From NCBI GenBank assembly GCA_963565915.1, contig OY751485.1:5456001-5520000 (forward strand): a DNA stretch of 64,000 nucleotides, read 5' to 3'. The DNA is from Entoloma clypeatum. Taxonomy: Eukaryota; Basidiomycota; Agaricomycetes; Agaricales; Entolomataceae. Below the pieces are notes generated by a model that was given only the letters and a program-made list of their open reading frames with translations, made no database searches and was not told the origin of the DNA. Both the position numbers and the translations under genes were made by a program. Below, piece by piece: positions 10,571 through 20,319 of this stretch; the first letter of the stretch is position 1; every line of letters starts with the position of its first letter.

Positions 10571-11500
10571 ATGGTCAATATTGTAGTCACATGATGGAAA
10601 GTTCAACTTTCCCACATGTTCTGACCAATACATCCAATGTTCAACGCCCACACCAAGCCCATGCCATCAATGCCCATATCCACGGTGTCAACACATCAAT
10701 GGGATGTTGCCTCTGTCAACACCTGCATGCAGCCGGGGGACGTGAAAGCAAAAGACAAGTCACAAGACAGACAGAACAAGGCAAGTGATTGGGGGTGAGA
10801 CAGGACAAGGACAGGAGATGCGACGGGACGAGAGCTGTGAGGTCATAAGATGAGATGAGATGAGATGAGACAGCAAGTGGCCCAACAATGCGAGCCCTGG
10901 GGGATGAGACATGATGCGGGGCGGGGCAAGGCAAGGGCTGTAATGGGACAAGGTGGGATGTCTATGACCGCGCTGTCCACCACCCCGAAACTGCCCACTG
11001 GTGCCACCTGCCCATCCACCAAATGGCGCGGGAGGCGAAACCAGTGGCCAGAGAGGGGGAAGTATGCTGGGAGGTCCACGACAGCAGGCAGGTACTCAAC
11101 ACTGAGAGCCTGTCACCGCTATCATCCTCATGAAAACATGTGGGTTTTCTGTACCCCCATGCCCATTATAAGCCGCACCATCGCGGAGGGGCTACCCCTA
11201 TCCCAGACAATCCCTGACCTGCGAAAGCCCATATCAGGAAGGAATAAAAATAACTAGCTGATGAATTAAAAAGGGAATGGCACACAAGCATGGCCACGGT
11301 TCATTATATTGGCCGACTGACTAAGTTGTATGAACCAGCAAACAGAAATGAACCACAAAGACTTCAGGGGAGTTGTGATATATTACAATGAGGGTGATAT
11401 ATCACTATGAAGTATCACCCAGTAGACCTGTAATTAATGCTGTACATGCAACACAGTTGTGCTAAGGTGTTAGGATATGATACTATATCACCCCTACTGA
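10571..11500. other. Non-coding stretch with a short (ATGAG)n run
   Basis: No gene is recognised. A GATGA/GATGAGA simple repeat lies near 10848-10872, and GGTGATATATCAC motifs near 11372-11400. Confidence 0.4.
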
Positions 11501-11504
11501 CTAG

Positions 11505-11580
11505 GTTGTTCAGTCCAGGTTCGAACCGCAGTCCGGAGGTTCGAGGACCGAACCGTGGCCAGTGTAGGCCTGAGGGACGG
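11505..11580. repeat. GGTTCGAACC-type short repeat
   Basis: Sequence such as CAGGTTCGAACCGCAGTCC and GGTTCGAGGACCGAACC resembles the repeats at 14090-14245 and 28017-28078. Confidence 0.45.
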
Positions 11581-11711
11581 TCGTTGGGGCGAGGGGTGGT
11601 TGTTGGACAGGAAGGGCAGCCGTTGGACGAGGGAGTGGTGGCAGTGGGTTACTTACATATCTGGGCCATCAATGTGTCAAACAAATAACAACAAACAATT
11701 CTATCAATTGA

Positions 11712-11935
11712 TCAAAAATCTGCATGATGGTCTACAACTACAAGGAGAGGACATACTTTCTGGTGGGAGTTGACAGGATGCCTGCTTTTCCAACCAACAA
11801 CTATAGGTACATGAAGTGGGTAGGGTGAGGGTTGAAGGACAGTAACAGATATCCTACCAGTGCCGGAGGTTGTGAGGGTGATGATTTGTGTGTTGTAGGC
11901 CACAGACTGGATGAAGTCCATTAATTAGTAAAGCA
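11712..11935 (-). pseudogene. Ricin-B-lectin-like fragment, copy 1
   Basis: The minus strand encodes DFIQSVAYNTQIITLTTSG, matching exon 1 of the copy at 31907-31993. It is followed by a putative 55-60 nt intron (GTAGGATATC...CTATAG), then VVGWKSRHPVNSHQKVC, which aligns with IVGFHQTNHPNNQKVC of the other copy. The pattern of GTY-I-V followed by N/H-QK resembles a ricin-B (beta-trefoil) lectin repeat with its QxW-type motif. The fragment lacks the initiator Met and the later repeats. Joining it to a lectin family is inference. Confidence 0.5.
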
Positions 11936-12101
11936 CATCAGCAATAGACTGGCCGGGGTTCGGTTCGGTTCGGGTTCGACCTCATTCAGCCTGAACCTGA
12001 ACATGAACCTCAAGGTTCGGTGCGGGTGGGGGTCAAACACGAACCTGAACACAAGGTTCGGGTTCGCGAGGTTCAGGTTCAGGTTTGAACGTAGGTTCGG
12101 C

Positions 12102-13196
12102 CAAGGGGGTGGCGGAACGGGACTTTTGCATATACAGTCGGAACTTTTGGTTCAGCATCGGTTTTGCCCCCCTCCCCCCCCCTACCTGCCATATATGGTA
12201 ATTTCACATCACGTGCTTGGTCATATGTTTCTTCTGTCAACATGAACAAAGCAAAAATTGTACTTTCTATGATAATAGTGGGATATATATCAAGTACGAC
12301 GACGTTTTGTGCTTGTGGTACTTGCTTTGCAACTTTGGCATGACCAATTCTTAGGTACGATATCGTATTTCATGCACTCGCGATGGTACTGACCCAAACT
12401 CATCAGCAGCTCCGATAATCATTTTCATAACGACTCACCCAGACGGTCTCGCACCCAGCGAGCCGATTTTCTGCCGTCGCGAGGGGGTTATCACTTGGTA
12501 TCCGCTCGATCGCCATGTGAAATCGGGTGAGCAGCTCAGACGCTATCACACATGCCTCCGTCTCATCCTTCCCCAGGCTCATCCAATCAGGCACAGGTGA
12601 GGTATCCAACGGCATTCGATCATTGTCTCCATCAACTCTCTGTTCATCGCCGACGTCGGGAGCATGGATTGGAGGCGGTGCAGATACCATAGGAGGGTTA
12701 GGGGCAGCCCTCGCCTTGAAAAACGAATGGAGCGTCTGATTTGGTTTTGCCTCTGGTTTGGGCCAGGTACATGCTTTTTGTCTGTCATGCTCAGCTTGGC
12801 AGGGTTTTGACGCGCGGTGGATATCGAGGTTTTTGTGCCCGCCTGTACCAACTCGGATGTTGGTCCCACAGTCTGGACACTGAAGCGTGCTTTCTGCCGT
12901 AAATTCGCCAGTTGTTCTGAAGGACGCGTTAGATCACATTCTGCACTTATTCCGACGCTTACTTTTTTTTCTTCAGCATTTTCAACGGTTGTGTGGGTTG
13001 GTACAAAATTCTTATTAGGTATTATCTGTCTACAACGGTTCTCTATGACGTTTGAAAGCTTCTCATGAGTAATTGTGCTGTCTGATGGCGGCCCGCCGCC
13101 GCCTGAATACCCAAGTCGGAACTTTTTTTCTGGCCTCCGGCCAGACCCCCCCCCCCCCAACCTAAGGTCCGGGATTCCCGTTCCGCCACCCCCTTG
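12102..13196. mobile_element. hAT-like DNA element, 21-bp TIRs, 8-bp TSD GGTTCGGC
   Basis: The left end CAAGGGGGTGGCGGAACGG... (12102-12122) is perfectly repeated inverted at 13176-13196. GGTTCGGC flanks both ends (12094-12101, 13197-13204). An 8-bp duplication and CA-starting TIRs are characteristic of the hAT superfamily. At 1095 bp it is too short for a full transposase and holds only a zinc-finger coding fragment, so it is probably a deleted, non-autonomous copy. Confidence 0.75.
12403..12933 (-). CDS. Zinc-finger protein fragment inside the hAT-like element
   Basis: The open frame runs from just after an in-frame TGA near 12934 to a stop at 12403, about 176 codons. A C2H2/BED-like finger CPDCGTNIRVGTGGHKNLDIH lies near the N-terminus, followed by a second Cys-rich piece (ASKPC), TLHSFFKARAAPNPP and an acidic C-terminus. 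hAT transposases often begin with a BED-type finger, so this may be the N-terminal part of the element's own transposase. It may instead be a related basidiomycete repeat-borne protein. There is no upstream ATG, so a spliced start or truncation is likely. The catalytic domain is absent. Confidence 0.45.
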   Translation of the reverse strand, partial: SNASFRTTGEFTAESTLQCPDCGTNIRVGTGGHKNLDIHRASKPCQAEHDRQKACTWPKPEAKPNQTLHSFFKARAAPNPPMVSAPPPIHAPDVGDEQRVDGDNDRMPLDTSPVPDWMSLGKDETEACVIASELLTRFHMAIERIPSDNPLATAENRLAGCETVWVSRYENDYRSC

Positions 13197-13260
13197 GGTT
13201 CGGCACGAAAAAAAGCATTTTGTGCCAGTGCATTCAAAATATCGTAATATACCTTGTTAT

Positions 13261-14004
13261 GTATCCCCCCCTCCACCACGCCGGGCGCGGGCCCCCACAT
13301 TTACCTTGTGCGGACTTTCTCTCGTAGAGGTGGTGGCTGTTGGTCGAAGTTTCGAATGGTGGCTGTGCTCGTGGGGAAATGGTGTGTTGCCCTGCTGGCC
13401 GATGTTTCGAAATTTTCTGGGCGTACACTCGACGTATTTCGTGGGCGTTAGGTCCAACCGAAAGAGCTCGTCGAGAGCTTTCTGTAGATATATAGGTTTA
13501 TGGTTCCGGGCAACGGCGTTCAAAAGTTATAGTCGAAATTGGCCAAATTCGGCGATGTGGGCGAAAAAATTATTTTCGTCGGAACGGCGGTGCAGGGGTA
13601 GGTGCTCTAGGCGTTGGAGGGTTCGATTAGAGGTATAACAGGGATTGAAAAAGACTTGGGACGAATCGGCGAGGTTTTGGCCATGTTCTGGCTGTCCAAA
13701 GTTGTCCTTCCCCCTCAAGCCCTATACTGCTCAAAAACGGCCTCATGATGCTATCGTGAGTCCTTCTACTTCATAGGCATCATGTCTCGTGCCTGTAGAG
13801 GCCTCTTGTAGAGCATACATCGCGTCCGTAATCGAGTCATTCGCGTTTTCGCTTTTCAGCGCCAAATTTTCGTGGACGTTCGAATTTTCCTCCAGATGTT
13901 CGTCATGTCGCTCCGGAATGGGCTAGAAGCAGAGGGGTCTCTTTCTTGACCTCCTGGGAAGGATATGGTGGCTGGGAGACGGAGGCAGGGATGAGTTGGA
14001 GATG
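13261..14004. other. Stretch without a recognised gene
   Basis: On the minus strand a frame is open from 13718 to 13257 except for one TAA at 13524-13526, which hints at a decayed coding region. I recognise no motif in it. Confidence 0.35.
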
Positions 14005-14028
14005 GCTTGTTGATCATGATCAACAAGC
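14005..14028. repeat. Perfect 24-bp palindrome
   Basis: GCTTGTTGATCA is followed directly by its reverse complement. There is no loop and no obvious partner. Confidence 0.8.
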
Positions 14029-14089
14029 AATGTTATGCAATCATGTGATTAACACATGGCAAGTGAGATTGGGTTTCTTGAATCGACAT

Positions 14090-14245
14090 TTGGGGCCGTT
14101 GCCTCCCCCGCCCCCAGACCAGGTTCGGAAGGTTCGAACCTCAGGTTCGTGTTCGGCCAGCCAGCGAACATGAACCTCCAAGGAGGTTCGGTTCGGGGTT
14201 CGAACCGGGTTCGCGGGGTTCGGAACCGGACCGCGGCCAGTCTAC
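14090..14245. repeat. GGTTCGAACC-rich repeat, intact copy
   Basis: It begins with GCCGTTGCCTCCCCCGCCCC and continues with GGTTCGGAAGGTTCGAACC and similar blocks, ending CGCGGCCAGTCTA. The same sequence occurs at 22973-23077 and, after an inserted LTR element, at 28017-28078. Confidence 0.7.
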
Positions 14246-14598
14246 TCATTGGTGGGCGGATGACTGTAAGCCAAATATTAATCCAACGCAAAAGGTTGAC
14301 ATTTGCCGGGTTTGAATTGTTGTCAAGCCATTGTTTGCCTTGACAAAGCTTGTCCATTTAGAAGAGGTAGACAAGGCATTCATTCTTTGGGTCTTGGAAA
14401 TCTGATTTCAAGCAGATCACTTTTGAGCACTTTTAGAAGGCTCAAACAAAGTACAGTTTGTAAATTACGCGGCAAATAGGTTTCTCTGAGCATCCAGGGC
14501 ATTTTTACCATTCTTCACACTCTTCACCTTATCACCTATGTCATTTCCCATAGAATCTAAAAGTCATGCTGTATGAGACTCCTCACCTTGCTCTTTTA

Positions 14599-15018
14599 CA
14601 ACCTGTTTGTTTTGAAAGGCAAACAAACAAAGCCTTTGCACACTGAAAATAAATGAATTTGGATGGCAAAGAAGTATGGTGTAAAATAGCTATGGTCCAT
14701 GCAAACAATTCAAGTGGGAGATTCTATCATCATCTTTCCCAGCCTCTCCACGGTGTCTCCTGTGGCGAAAATCTTACAAACACTTTTTGGTGATTGTTTG
14801 GCTCTCCCCTGTAAACCAAATAGGTCATTCAAATTTGAACGACCTGTTTGTTTTGAAAGACAAACAAACAAAGCCTTCACACAGTGAAAATAAATGAATT
14901 CAAATGGCAAAGAGGTATGTTGTAAAATGGCTATGGTCCGTGCAAAAGAATCAAGTGGGAGATTCTATTGTCATCTTTCCCAGCCTCTCCGCGGTGTCTC
15001 CTGTGGTGAAAATCTTTT
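14599..15018. repeat. Direct repeat pair, about 178 bp, period 241 bp
   Basis: ACCTGTTTGTTTTGAAAG(G/A)CAAACAAAC through TCTCCTGTGG(C/T)GAAAATCTT occurs at about 14601-14775 and 14842-15017 with few differences. Each starts with the inverted pair GTTTG...CAAAC. Confidence 0.75.
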
Positions 15019-15063
15019 TTACTGCCTGTCTTTCTTCCAACTCTCCATAACCTGACTTTCTCT

Positions 15064-15402
15064 TTAAAACAGGGGATTTGTTTTCTTTGTTTTCCCTCCA
15101 ATCAGAACTGCAAGGTTGAAGTGATTTCTAATCCATTGATGAGTATTTAGGACTCCCATCTTAATGGGATGGCTTACAGTAATGTGGGTGGAATCCAACA
15201 GAGCCAAAGATCGCAGGACCAGCAAGAATTTGTATCTTGGAAGAGTAGCTGGTTGATGTGGAGGTGGCTTCAGAGAAACAGTCATAAAGGACAGTTGAGC
15301 CTCGACTATGTCCCCAGGTCTGAATTTGACAGGTGAAATAGTTTTGTATCTGAAAAGAACAGTTAGAGCAAGCTCAAAAATGAATGGTTTCTTACCTGCC
15401 AT
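15064..15402 (-). CDS. Hypothetical protein fragment (GDIVEAQ...VLRSLALLD)
   Basis: This 112-residue frame begins MAGKKPFIFELA at 15402. It contains FRPGDIVEAQLSFMTVSLK and KFLLVLRSLALLD, which look like genuine protein and recall repeat-associated hypothetical proteins of basidiomycetes. No catalytic motif is visible. The start abuts the SINE-like repeat at 15402-15735, so the N-terminus may be truncated. Function unknown. Confidence 0.4.
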   Translation of the reverse strand: MAGKKPFIFELALTVLFRYKTISPVKFRPGDIVEAQLSFMTVSLKPPPHQPATLPRYKFLLVLRSLALLDSTHITVSHPIKMGVLNTHQWIRNHFNLAVLIGGKTKKTNPLF

Positions 15403-15735
15403 AGTGTTTCAAGGTCCAGTTTACCTTTGTTGATTTCAGACCGAGATCGGATGGGACCGAACCGGTGAGAGACCGGACCACCGGTCTCAGTTTTTAAGGT
15501 TTCAGATCACGGCCAGTCTTCGGTTCACTCAAAACTTTAGAATTTGAAAGACCGGCCAAAGACCGGTTCAGATCGGTTTAAACCAGTATTTTCCACGGAA
15601 CAATCTGAGGAACAGAAATCAAGATCACGAAACAGCAAAGTGCAAAATTTGTGCCATTTGCAAGAATTGAACTCACAACCTCTATAGTACAGAACATTAT
15701 TTCAGTCCTCTATCTAACCAACTGAGCCACCAGTC
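15402..15735 (-). repeat. SINE-like repeat, copy 2, with tRNA-like head
   Basis: On the minus strand the repeat starts at about 15735 with GGTGGCTCAGTTGGTTAGA, which fits a pol III A box (TGGCTCAGTTGG). About 55 nt later comes GAGTTCAATTC, which fits a B box (GTTCRANTC). A CCGGTC-rich body follows and ends CTTGAAACACTA at 15402. The head recalls tRNA-Phe (GACTGAA near the anticodon position) but has extra bases, so it is not a functional tRNA. The 3' end lacks poly(A). Confidence 0.6.
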
Positions 15736-15976
15736 AATTATATCTGGTGCATCACACTCATTCTACATCACAACTTTCCCACTTCCCAAATAGGCACACC
15801 TAAAAAAAAAACACAAAAGATGTGTGTGCATGCTCCCTCCTGCCTCGATCACAAGTAGACAGATTATAAATAAAATCTATAAATATGTTCTGGCCTTTTC
15901 AGCATCTGTGTCCCTCATTGCAGAGTCAGCAATGGGTGGATGCGTCGTTTTGATGTTGGATGACGCGCATCACGTG
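15736..15976. other. Non-coding stretch
   Basis: An A-rich run is near 15802-15815. 15905-15975 matches 8143-8220, which follows SINE copy 1, so a longer repeat may include both parts. Confidence 0.4.
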
Positions 15977-16195
15977 TAGTGTTTTGAAGTCCAGTCTCAA
16001 AGACCTAGAACTGGACTAAAACCAGACTGGTAAAGACTGGTGAGAGACTGGACTGCAGTCTCAAGTTTCAGAATTTTGAGGATTGACCAGTCTCAGGTTC
16101 TTCAAATTTTGGAAAAAAAGAAGACTGGTTCAACACCAGTCTTGATTTGAGACTCAAAAAATGTAAACTGGTCATAGGTTCATACAGGTTCATAA
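15977..16195 (-). repeat. SINE-like repeat, copy 3 (body only)
   Basis: TAGTGTTTTGAAGTCCAGTC at its left edge matches the 3' edge of copies 1 and 2. The body has the GACTGG/CCAGTC alternation. There is no tRNA-like head. Confidence 0.5.
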
Positions 16196-16429
16196 TTGAG
16201 GGACTAGGGAAAAACTCTTGGCAGCCTTGTTGTCTTTGAACTTGATGGGGATGTGGGTGGCGTCACAACTAGCAATTCCAAAGGTATAGCAGAGAACTGG
16301 CAAAGCATTGACTTTGTACATCAAGTATGAAGAGTCAAAGCCTTGTGGTTTCTGGAACTTGAAGTCTTTAGGGTCAGAATGGGCCAGGTTTGCAACGTTC
16401 AGACTGATGAGGCCAGATGAAGTTGCCAA
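16190..16429 (-). CDS. Hypothetical protein fragment
   Basis: This 79-residue frame contains DPKDFKFQKPQGF and LCYTFGIASCDATHIPIKF, which read like a conserved protein piece. No family is recognised. It may belong to the same decayed unit as 15064-15402. Confidence 0.3.
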   Translation of the reverse strand: MATSSGLISLNVANLAHSDPKDFKFQKPQGFDSSYLMYKVNALPVLCYTFGIASCDATHIPIKFKDNKAAKSFSLVPQL

Positions 16430-17455
16430 TTTGATGAAATAACTGCACGCATGTTGGCTTCAGAGTATGGCTCATCCAACATGAGAAAGAACTGCTTACT
16501 CCCAATTGTAACCCATATCCTCTATGGCAAGAGACAAGGAGAAAAATGAACGATCTGGTTCTCCACCCTTTCCAACCATTCTGCAGCCCCTGCCTTTGCA
16601 GTTAGCTTTCAAGATAACACGTGGAATGCTTAATACTCACATTTGAATGATAGGAAGATTCCACATAGCAGATGGGAGAAGGTATGAACAAGGCAGCAGA
16701 GAGGCTGAGGGTGCCTAGAAGCTGAAAGAACATATTTTAAGCAAAAACTGCATTACTGGCAAACCCGTTGCTCCGCATGCTATTTCCTCAGGGCGCACGG
16801 CGATCTGCAGACCCTTTTAGATAAGATAAATTCTAGAAGAAGTTCCGCGAAAGAGACTTAACTCAACTTGTTTCATTCATCAAACGGAGAGAGAAAGCTT
16901 GAGAGTCATGAACTTTTTCATCTGCAACGGACAAAGTGGCCTTTGGATCCTTTAGTAACATACCCTAATGCCTTGGCTGAGGAAGAAACTGTGCAGAATT
17001 TGCATAGGCAGTTTCTAGCTTTCCTAAACAGTGAACCAGTAGCTTTATTTGGACCTTTCAACAAGAGGTTCCTGAGCACAAATAACGGCAAGGCAGAGGG
17101 TTTTCAGGGGTCATTGCTAACCAAGTGCAGTATGGATAGTATGTTTTCTGGCATCCCAACATTGGGGTTTAGCAATTTTAGGAAACCTGTAGAATAGTCT
17201 TATCTAGGGGGTTTCAAGAACCAAATGGGCAGAAATGAGTAAATTTCAAATGACTAGGGCCAAACTCAATAGACTCTTTCCGATTTTGGCGGTAGAGAAG
17301 GGTAATGCCAGGGGATAGGGTCTCTCAGGGGCAATACAAAGCAGGCGGAACCCTGCATGGACGGAATGGACAAAAAAATGTCAGGCCGATTTCAATAGCA
17401 GAGGATGGAGCTTTTAGGAAAGAGGATCATAATAGAGCAGGGAACCTGGTGTGAG
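16430..17455. other. Unassigned stretch
   Basis: A forward frame at 16868-17197 (109 codons, beginning MFHSSNGERKL) has no recognised motif. The region has no clear repeat ends. Its compositional style differs from its neighbours, and organellar or plasmid origin cannot be excluded. Confidence 0.25.
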
Positions 17456-17600
17456 ATACAGTGACTTAAATAATTGTCTGGATGTTTGAGCCATTTTGAT
17501 TGTTTGCTCAATAGCTCCAGGGACAAGACACACAAAACTAAAGTGTTGGTGTATGACCGATGGAGCCATATCATAGCTATAGAAATAAATAACAATTATG
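17456..17600 (+). repeat. Truncated Tc1 terminal inverted repeat
   Basis: It starts CAGTGACTTAAATAATTG after a TA and matches the first 145 bp of the Tc1 element at 49699. It stops at CAATTATGTA, where copia sequence begins. Confidence 0.75.
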
Positions 17601-17656
17601 TATATATGTGGGAAAAAGTAAGATGTATTTAGAAGTATGTACTAAATATGGGGGGG
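17601..17656 (+). mobile_element. 3' internal end of a second copia copy, including its PPT
   Basis: TATATGTGGGAAAAAGTAAG through AAATATGGGGGG is nearly identical to 22608-22663, which lies between the RNase H gene and the right LTR. Its presence to the left of the left LTR implies a former LTR-internal-LTR-internal-LTR tandem that lost its first unit. Confidence 0.7.
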
Positions 17657-17965
17657 TGTTGAAACTTTTCCCATCACGTAGATTAGATTAGATTAGATTA
17701 CATCACGTGACCTTTACATATCTTCATTACATACTTGTTTGGTTGGTACAAACAGTAGTACGGTATATAAGACCAGGAAACTGTCAATATCAATAAGTTG
17801 TCTCTTGACTCTTAACCAGCTCCATCGCTCTTACCAGCCTCAACCGCTCTCACCAGCCTCACCCCTCCCAAACCATGTAAGTGGCTAGAACGGTTATGTA
17901 GAGTACTTCCACTGTAGCTGGTTGCTCAGTACATCTGTGGCTAATGCCCAGGTGGAACTTCAACA
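17657..17965 (+). repeat. Copia left LTR
   Basis: It begins TGTTGAAACTTTTCC and ends GGAACTTCAACA. A GATTA-type run (TAGATTAGATTAGATTAGAT) and a CACGTGA motif are in U3. A TATA-like GGTATATAAGACC is near 17772. Confidence 0.9.
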
Positions 17966-17980
17966 GGTTATGGGCCCCGG
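17966..17980 (+). other. Copia PBS, complementary to an initiator tRNA-Met half
   Basis: GGTTATGGGCCCCGG directly abuts the LTR. GGTTATGGGCCC is complementary to the anticodon stem-loop of initiator tRNA-Met (GGGCCCAUAACC), as in Drosophila copia, which primes from the cleaved 5' tRNA half. The match is seen; its use is inferred. Confidence 0.65.
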
Positions 17981-18327
17981 ATAGCAGAGGGACTTGGGAA
18001 ACGCTGGCAACAGCGAGTACCTGCCCACTCTACCCTGGCTGGCGAAGAACCGATCGAAAGATCTAGGTTCTGAGTCTTACTTCTTCACATATGAACCTGG
18101 GAACGTCATTACGACAAGTACCTGTCATGAAACGTCCCTAAGGGGATTGACCTAGTACACTCCATGTGGAAACGTTGATCGCACCTCATACGTTTCTGAC
18201 ATATAAAGGGTTTTCCCGTGACCGCTATTCCTAAAGGGAATATGTCATAAGGAATCATTTAATTGTTTTCTTGAATCATATTCATAACACATCACTGATT
18301 GGGAACCCTTTTTTAGATTCATCTACA

Positions 18328-20319
18328 ATGTCTACCTCTCGCTCCGCCCTCGACTCCATCGTCGTCTTTGACGGCATTGACTACCAAAGCTGGGCCGAAA
18401 GGATGAAGTCCTACCTCCTCCATCAAGGAGTCTGGTGCCTTGTTTCTGGCGATATCACCCACCCTGTCATCGCCGACTTCACCACCATGGTCTCCACCCC
18501 TGGGGCCACTGCTGCTGCTCCCCCTGTGCTGGTTACCACTGTTGACCAGCCCGGCTTCCGCAAGGAAGAAAAGGCTTGGATCAGGGACGACGACACAGCC
18601 CTTGGAGCGATCCGTCTGAAAGTCTCTGAGGCGATCAGGCGACACATCAAAGACAGCACCTCGGCACTTGGCACGTGGAAAACGCTAAAGGATGCCTACT
18701 CCAAGGTATCCCCGGCCGTCATCTTCGGCGATTTCAAGGCCGCCGCCACCTACAAACTGTCTGGACGCGACCCAGTGCCTGAAATTGAACGCCTGGGGTC
18801 TCTTTTCGCCCGGCTCGCCGATTCGAGCTTTGTCGTCCCCGACCTGATGCAGGCAATGATCCTGGCCAATGCAATTCCCAACGCCTGGTCGTCACTCTCC
18901 ACTGCCCTTTTCCAGGTCTACGACGCCGATGATTTCACCTACAAAGCCATCGCCGAAAGCATCATCTCTGAATACCGGCGCAAGTATGCGGTCGGGTCTA
19001 CTCGTGCGTCCAATGAGCAGGCCCGGAAAATTTCCGGGACAAAGCGAAAGGGGCAGGACCCCAAATGGGAAAGGCAGCAGAAGCCGAGTACCTCGCAGAA
19101 TGATGCTGACGAGCAGCCTAACTCGGCCGACCCAAGTACCGCTTCTGAGAAGAAGAAGGGAAAGGGACGCTGGCGCAATCAGAAGAAAAGCGCTAACAAT
19201 GCGGACAACATGTCCGACCATGTGGAAGAAACAGTTGAGTTTGTTGCTCCTGCCATTCACTTCCCCCCTCATCCGGCACCGTCCTTCACCACCGTCACTG
19301 GTCACGGGAAAACGACAAGTACCGCACAGCCCGATTCCGCAAGAATGCAGTCGCTCCTGCAACGCATGAACCCCCCTCCGTCACAGTACACCGGGCTTCC
19401 TTCTGGAAAGCCGTCAGTGTGGAAAAAGAATGAAAGGGTGCGAAAGCTCGCCCGAGAGATCGCACAACCCTCTGGATCGAACCTTCGTATCCTAGATACC
19501 ATCATTCCTGACATCGACGAAAGGCCGGCTAAACAGCGTCGTGTAGCCCCGTCGATAGAAGAATCGCTGAAGATGATGGACATCGACCAGGAACGAATGG
19601 GGCCGGATCAATTCGAAGATGGGCTTATTGAACTTGACGGTTCGTCATCTCCCTCTCCTGAATCTGACCAATTAAGGAAAGCTAATAACACCTCCTTTCA
19701 GACGTGTAGAATATTAGCTAGTACTAGTGCAGAATGTATGGATCATATTGACAGCGATCTATATAAAAAATATACAAAGCACTTTGCATCATGCACACAC
19801 TGTAAGGAGAAAGAACGCGCACAATGGATCTTAGACTCCGGTGCCTCGTTACACTTTACCCATGAGTTCAAGGACTTTGCATACTACAGGCCTCTCAAGG
19901 CTAAGCGATTTGTCCAAACAGCTGCAAAGGGAAAGAAACTGGAGATACTCGGAGTTGGGGCCGTTCCAGTACGGCATACCCTAAATGGGGAAACTAAAAC
20001 CCATCTCCTACGACCGGTATTTTATATTCCGGATATGGACACACGTCTATTGTCCCTAGGCGTCTTCCTTAACCATGGTTACAAAGTTGATGGAATGCGC
20101 GGAGAAATTAATATCTCTAAAGGGCTGAACAAAATACAGTTTTCGCCTCATTTCATCGGACAAACCATTTACTGGTTAGACACTGAAATACGCTATGACC
20201 AAATCCACGCGATCTCTAGCGAAATCACTGTTGAAACCTGGCATAAACGTTTTGGCCACCCAAATGACCAGGCGCTTAATAAAATTCCCACTAGTACCAA
20301 AGGAGTACCCAGGACGTGA
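18328..20319 (+). pseudogene. Copia gag and protease, plus start of integrase
   Basis: I place the start at ATG 18328 (MSTSRSALDS) after a T-rich AG that could be a splice acceptor; an in-frame ATG at 18271 is also possible. The N-terminal 200 residues form a copia-type gag domain (GIDYQSWAERMKSYLL). A basic, disordered middle follows, then CTHCKEKERAQWILDSGASLHF with the DSGAS protease active site near residue 510. The frame then reaches the GAG-pre-integrase HX4H (HKRFGH). It ends abnormally at KIPTSTKGV-PRT-stop because the CX2C part of the integrase zinc finger is missing, which shifts the frame. Confidence 0.85.

Larger units (their letters stand above)
11945..13260. repeat. GGTTCG-rich repeat interrupted by a hAT-like element
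   Basis: From 11945 to 12101 there is dense GGTTCGG/GGTTCGAAC/CCGAACC alternation. It resumes after the hAT element with GGTTCGGC at 13197 and runs into ACGAAAAAAAGC. It is non-coding and of the same clan as 14090-14245. Confidence 0.5.

Noticed and set aside
15655..15735. tRNA gene on the minus strand
   Set aside because: A and B boxes are present but the arms do not fold properly and extra bases lie between them; it continues into a repeat, so it is called a SINE head.
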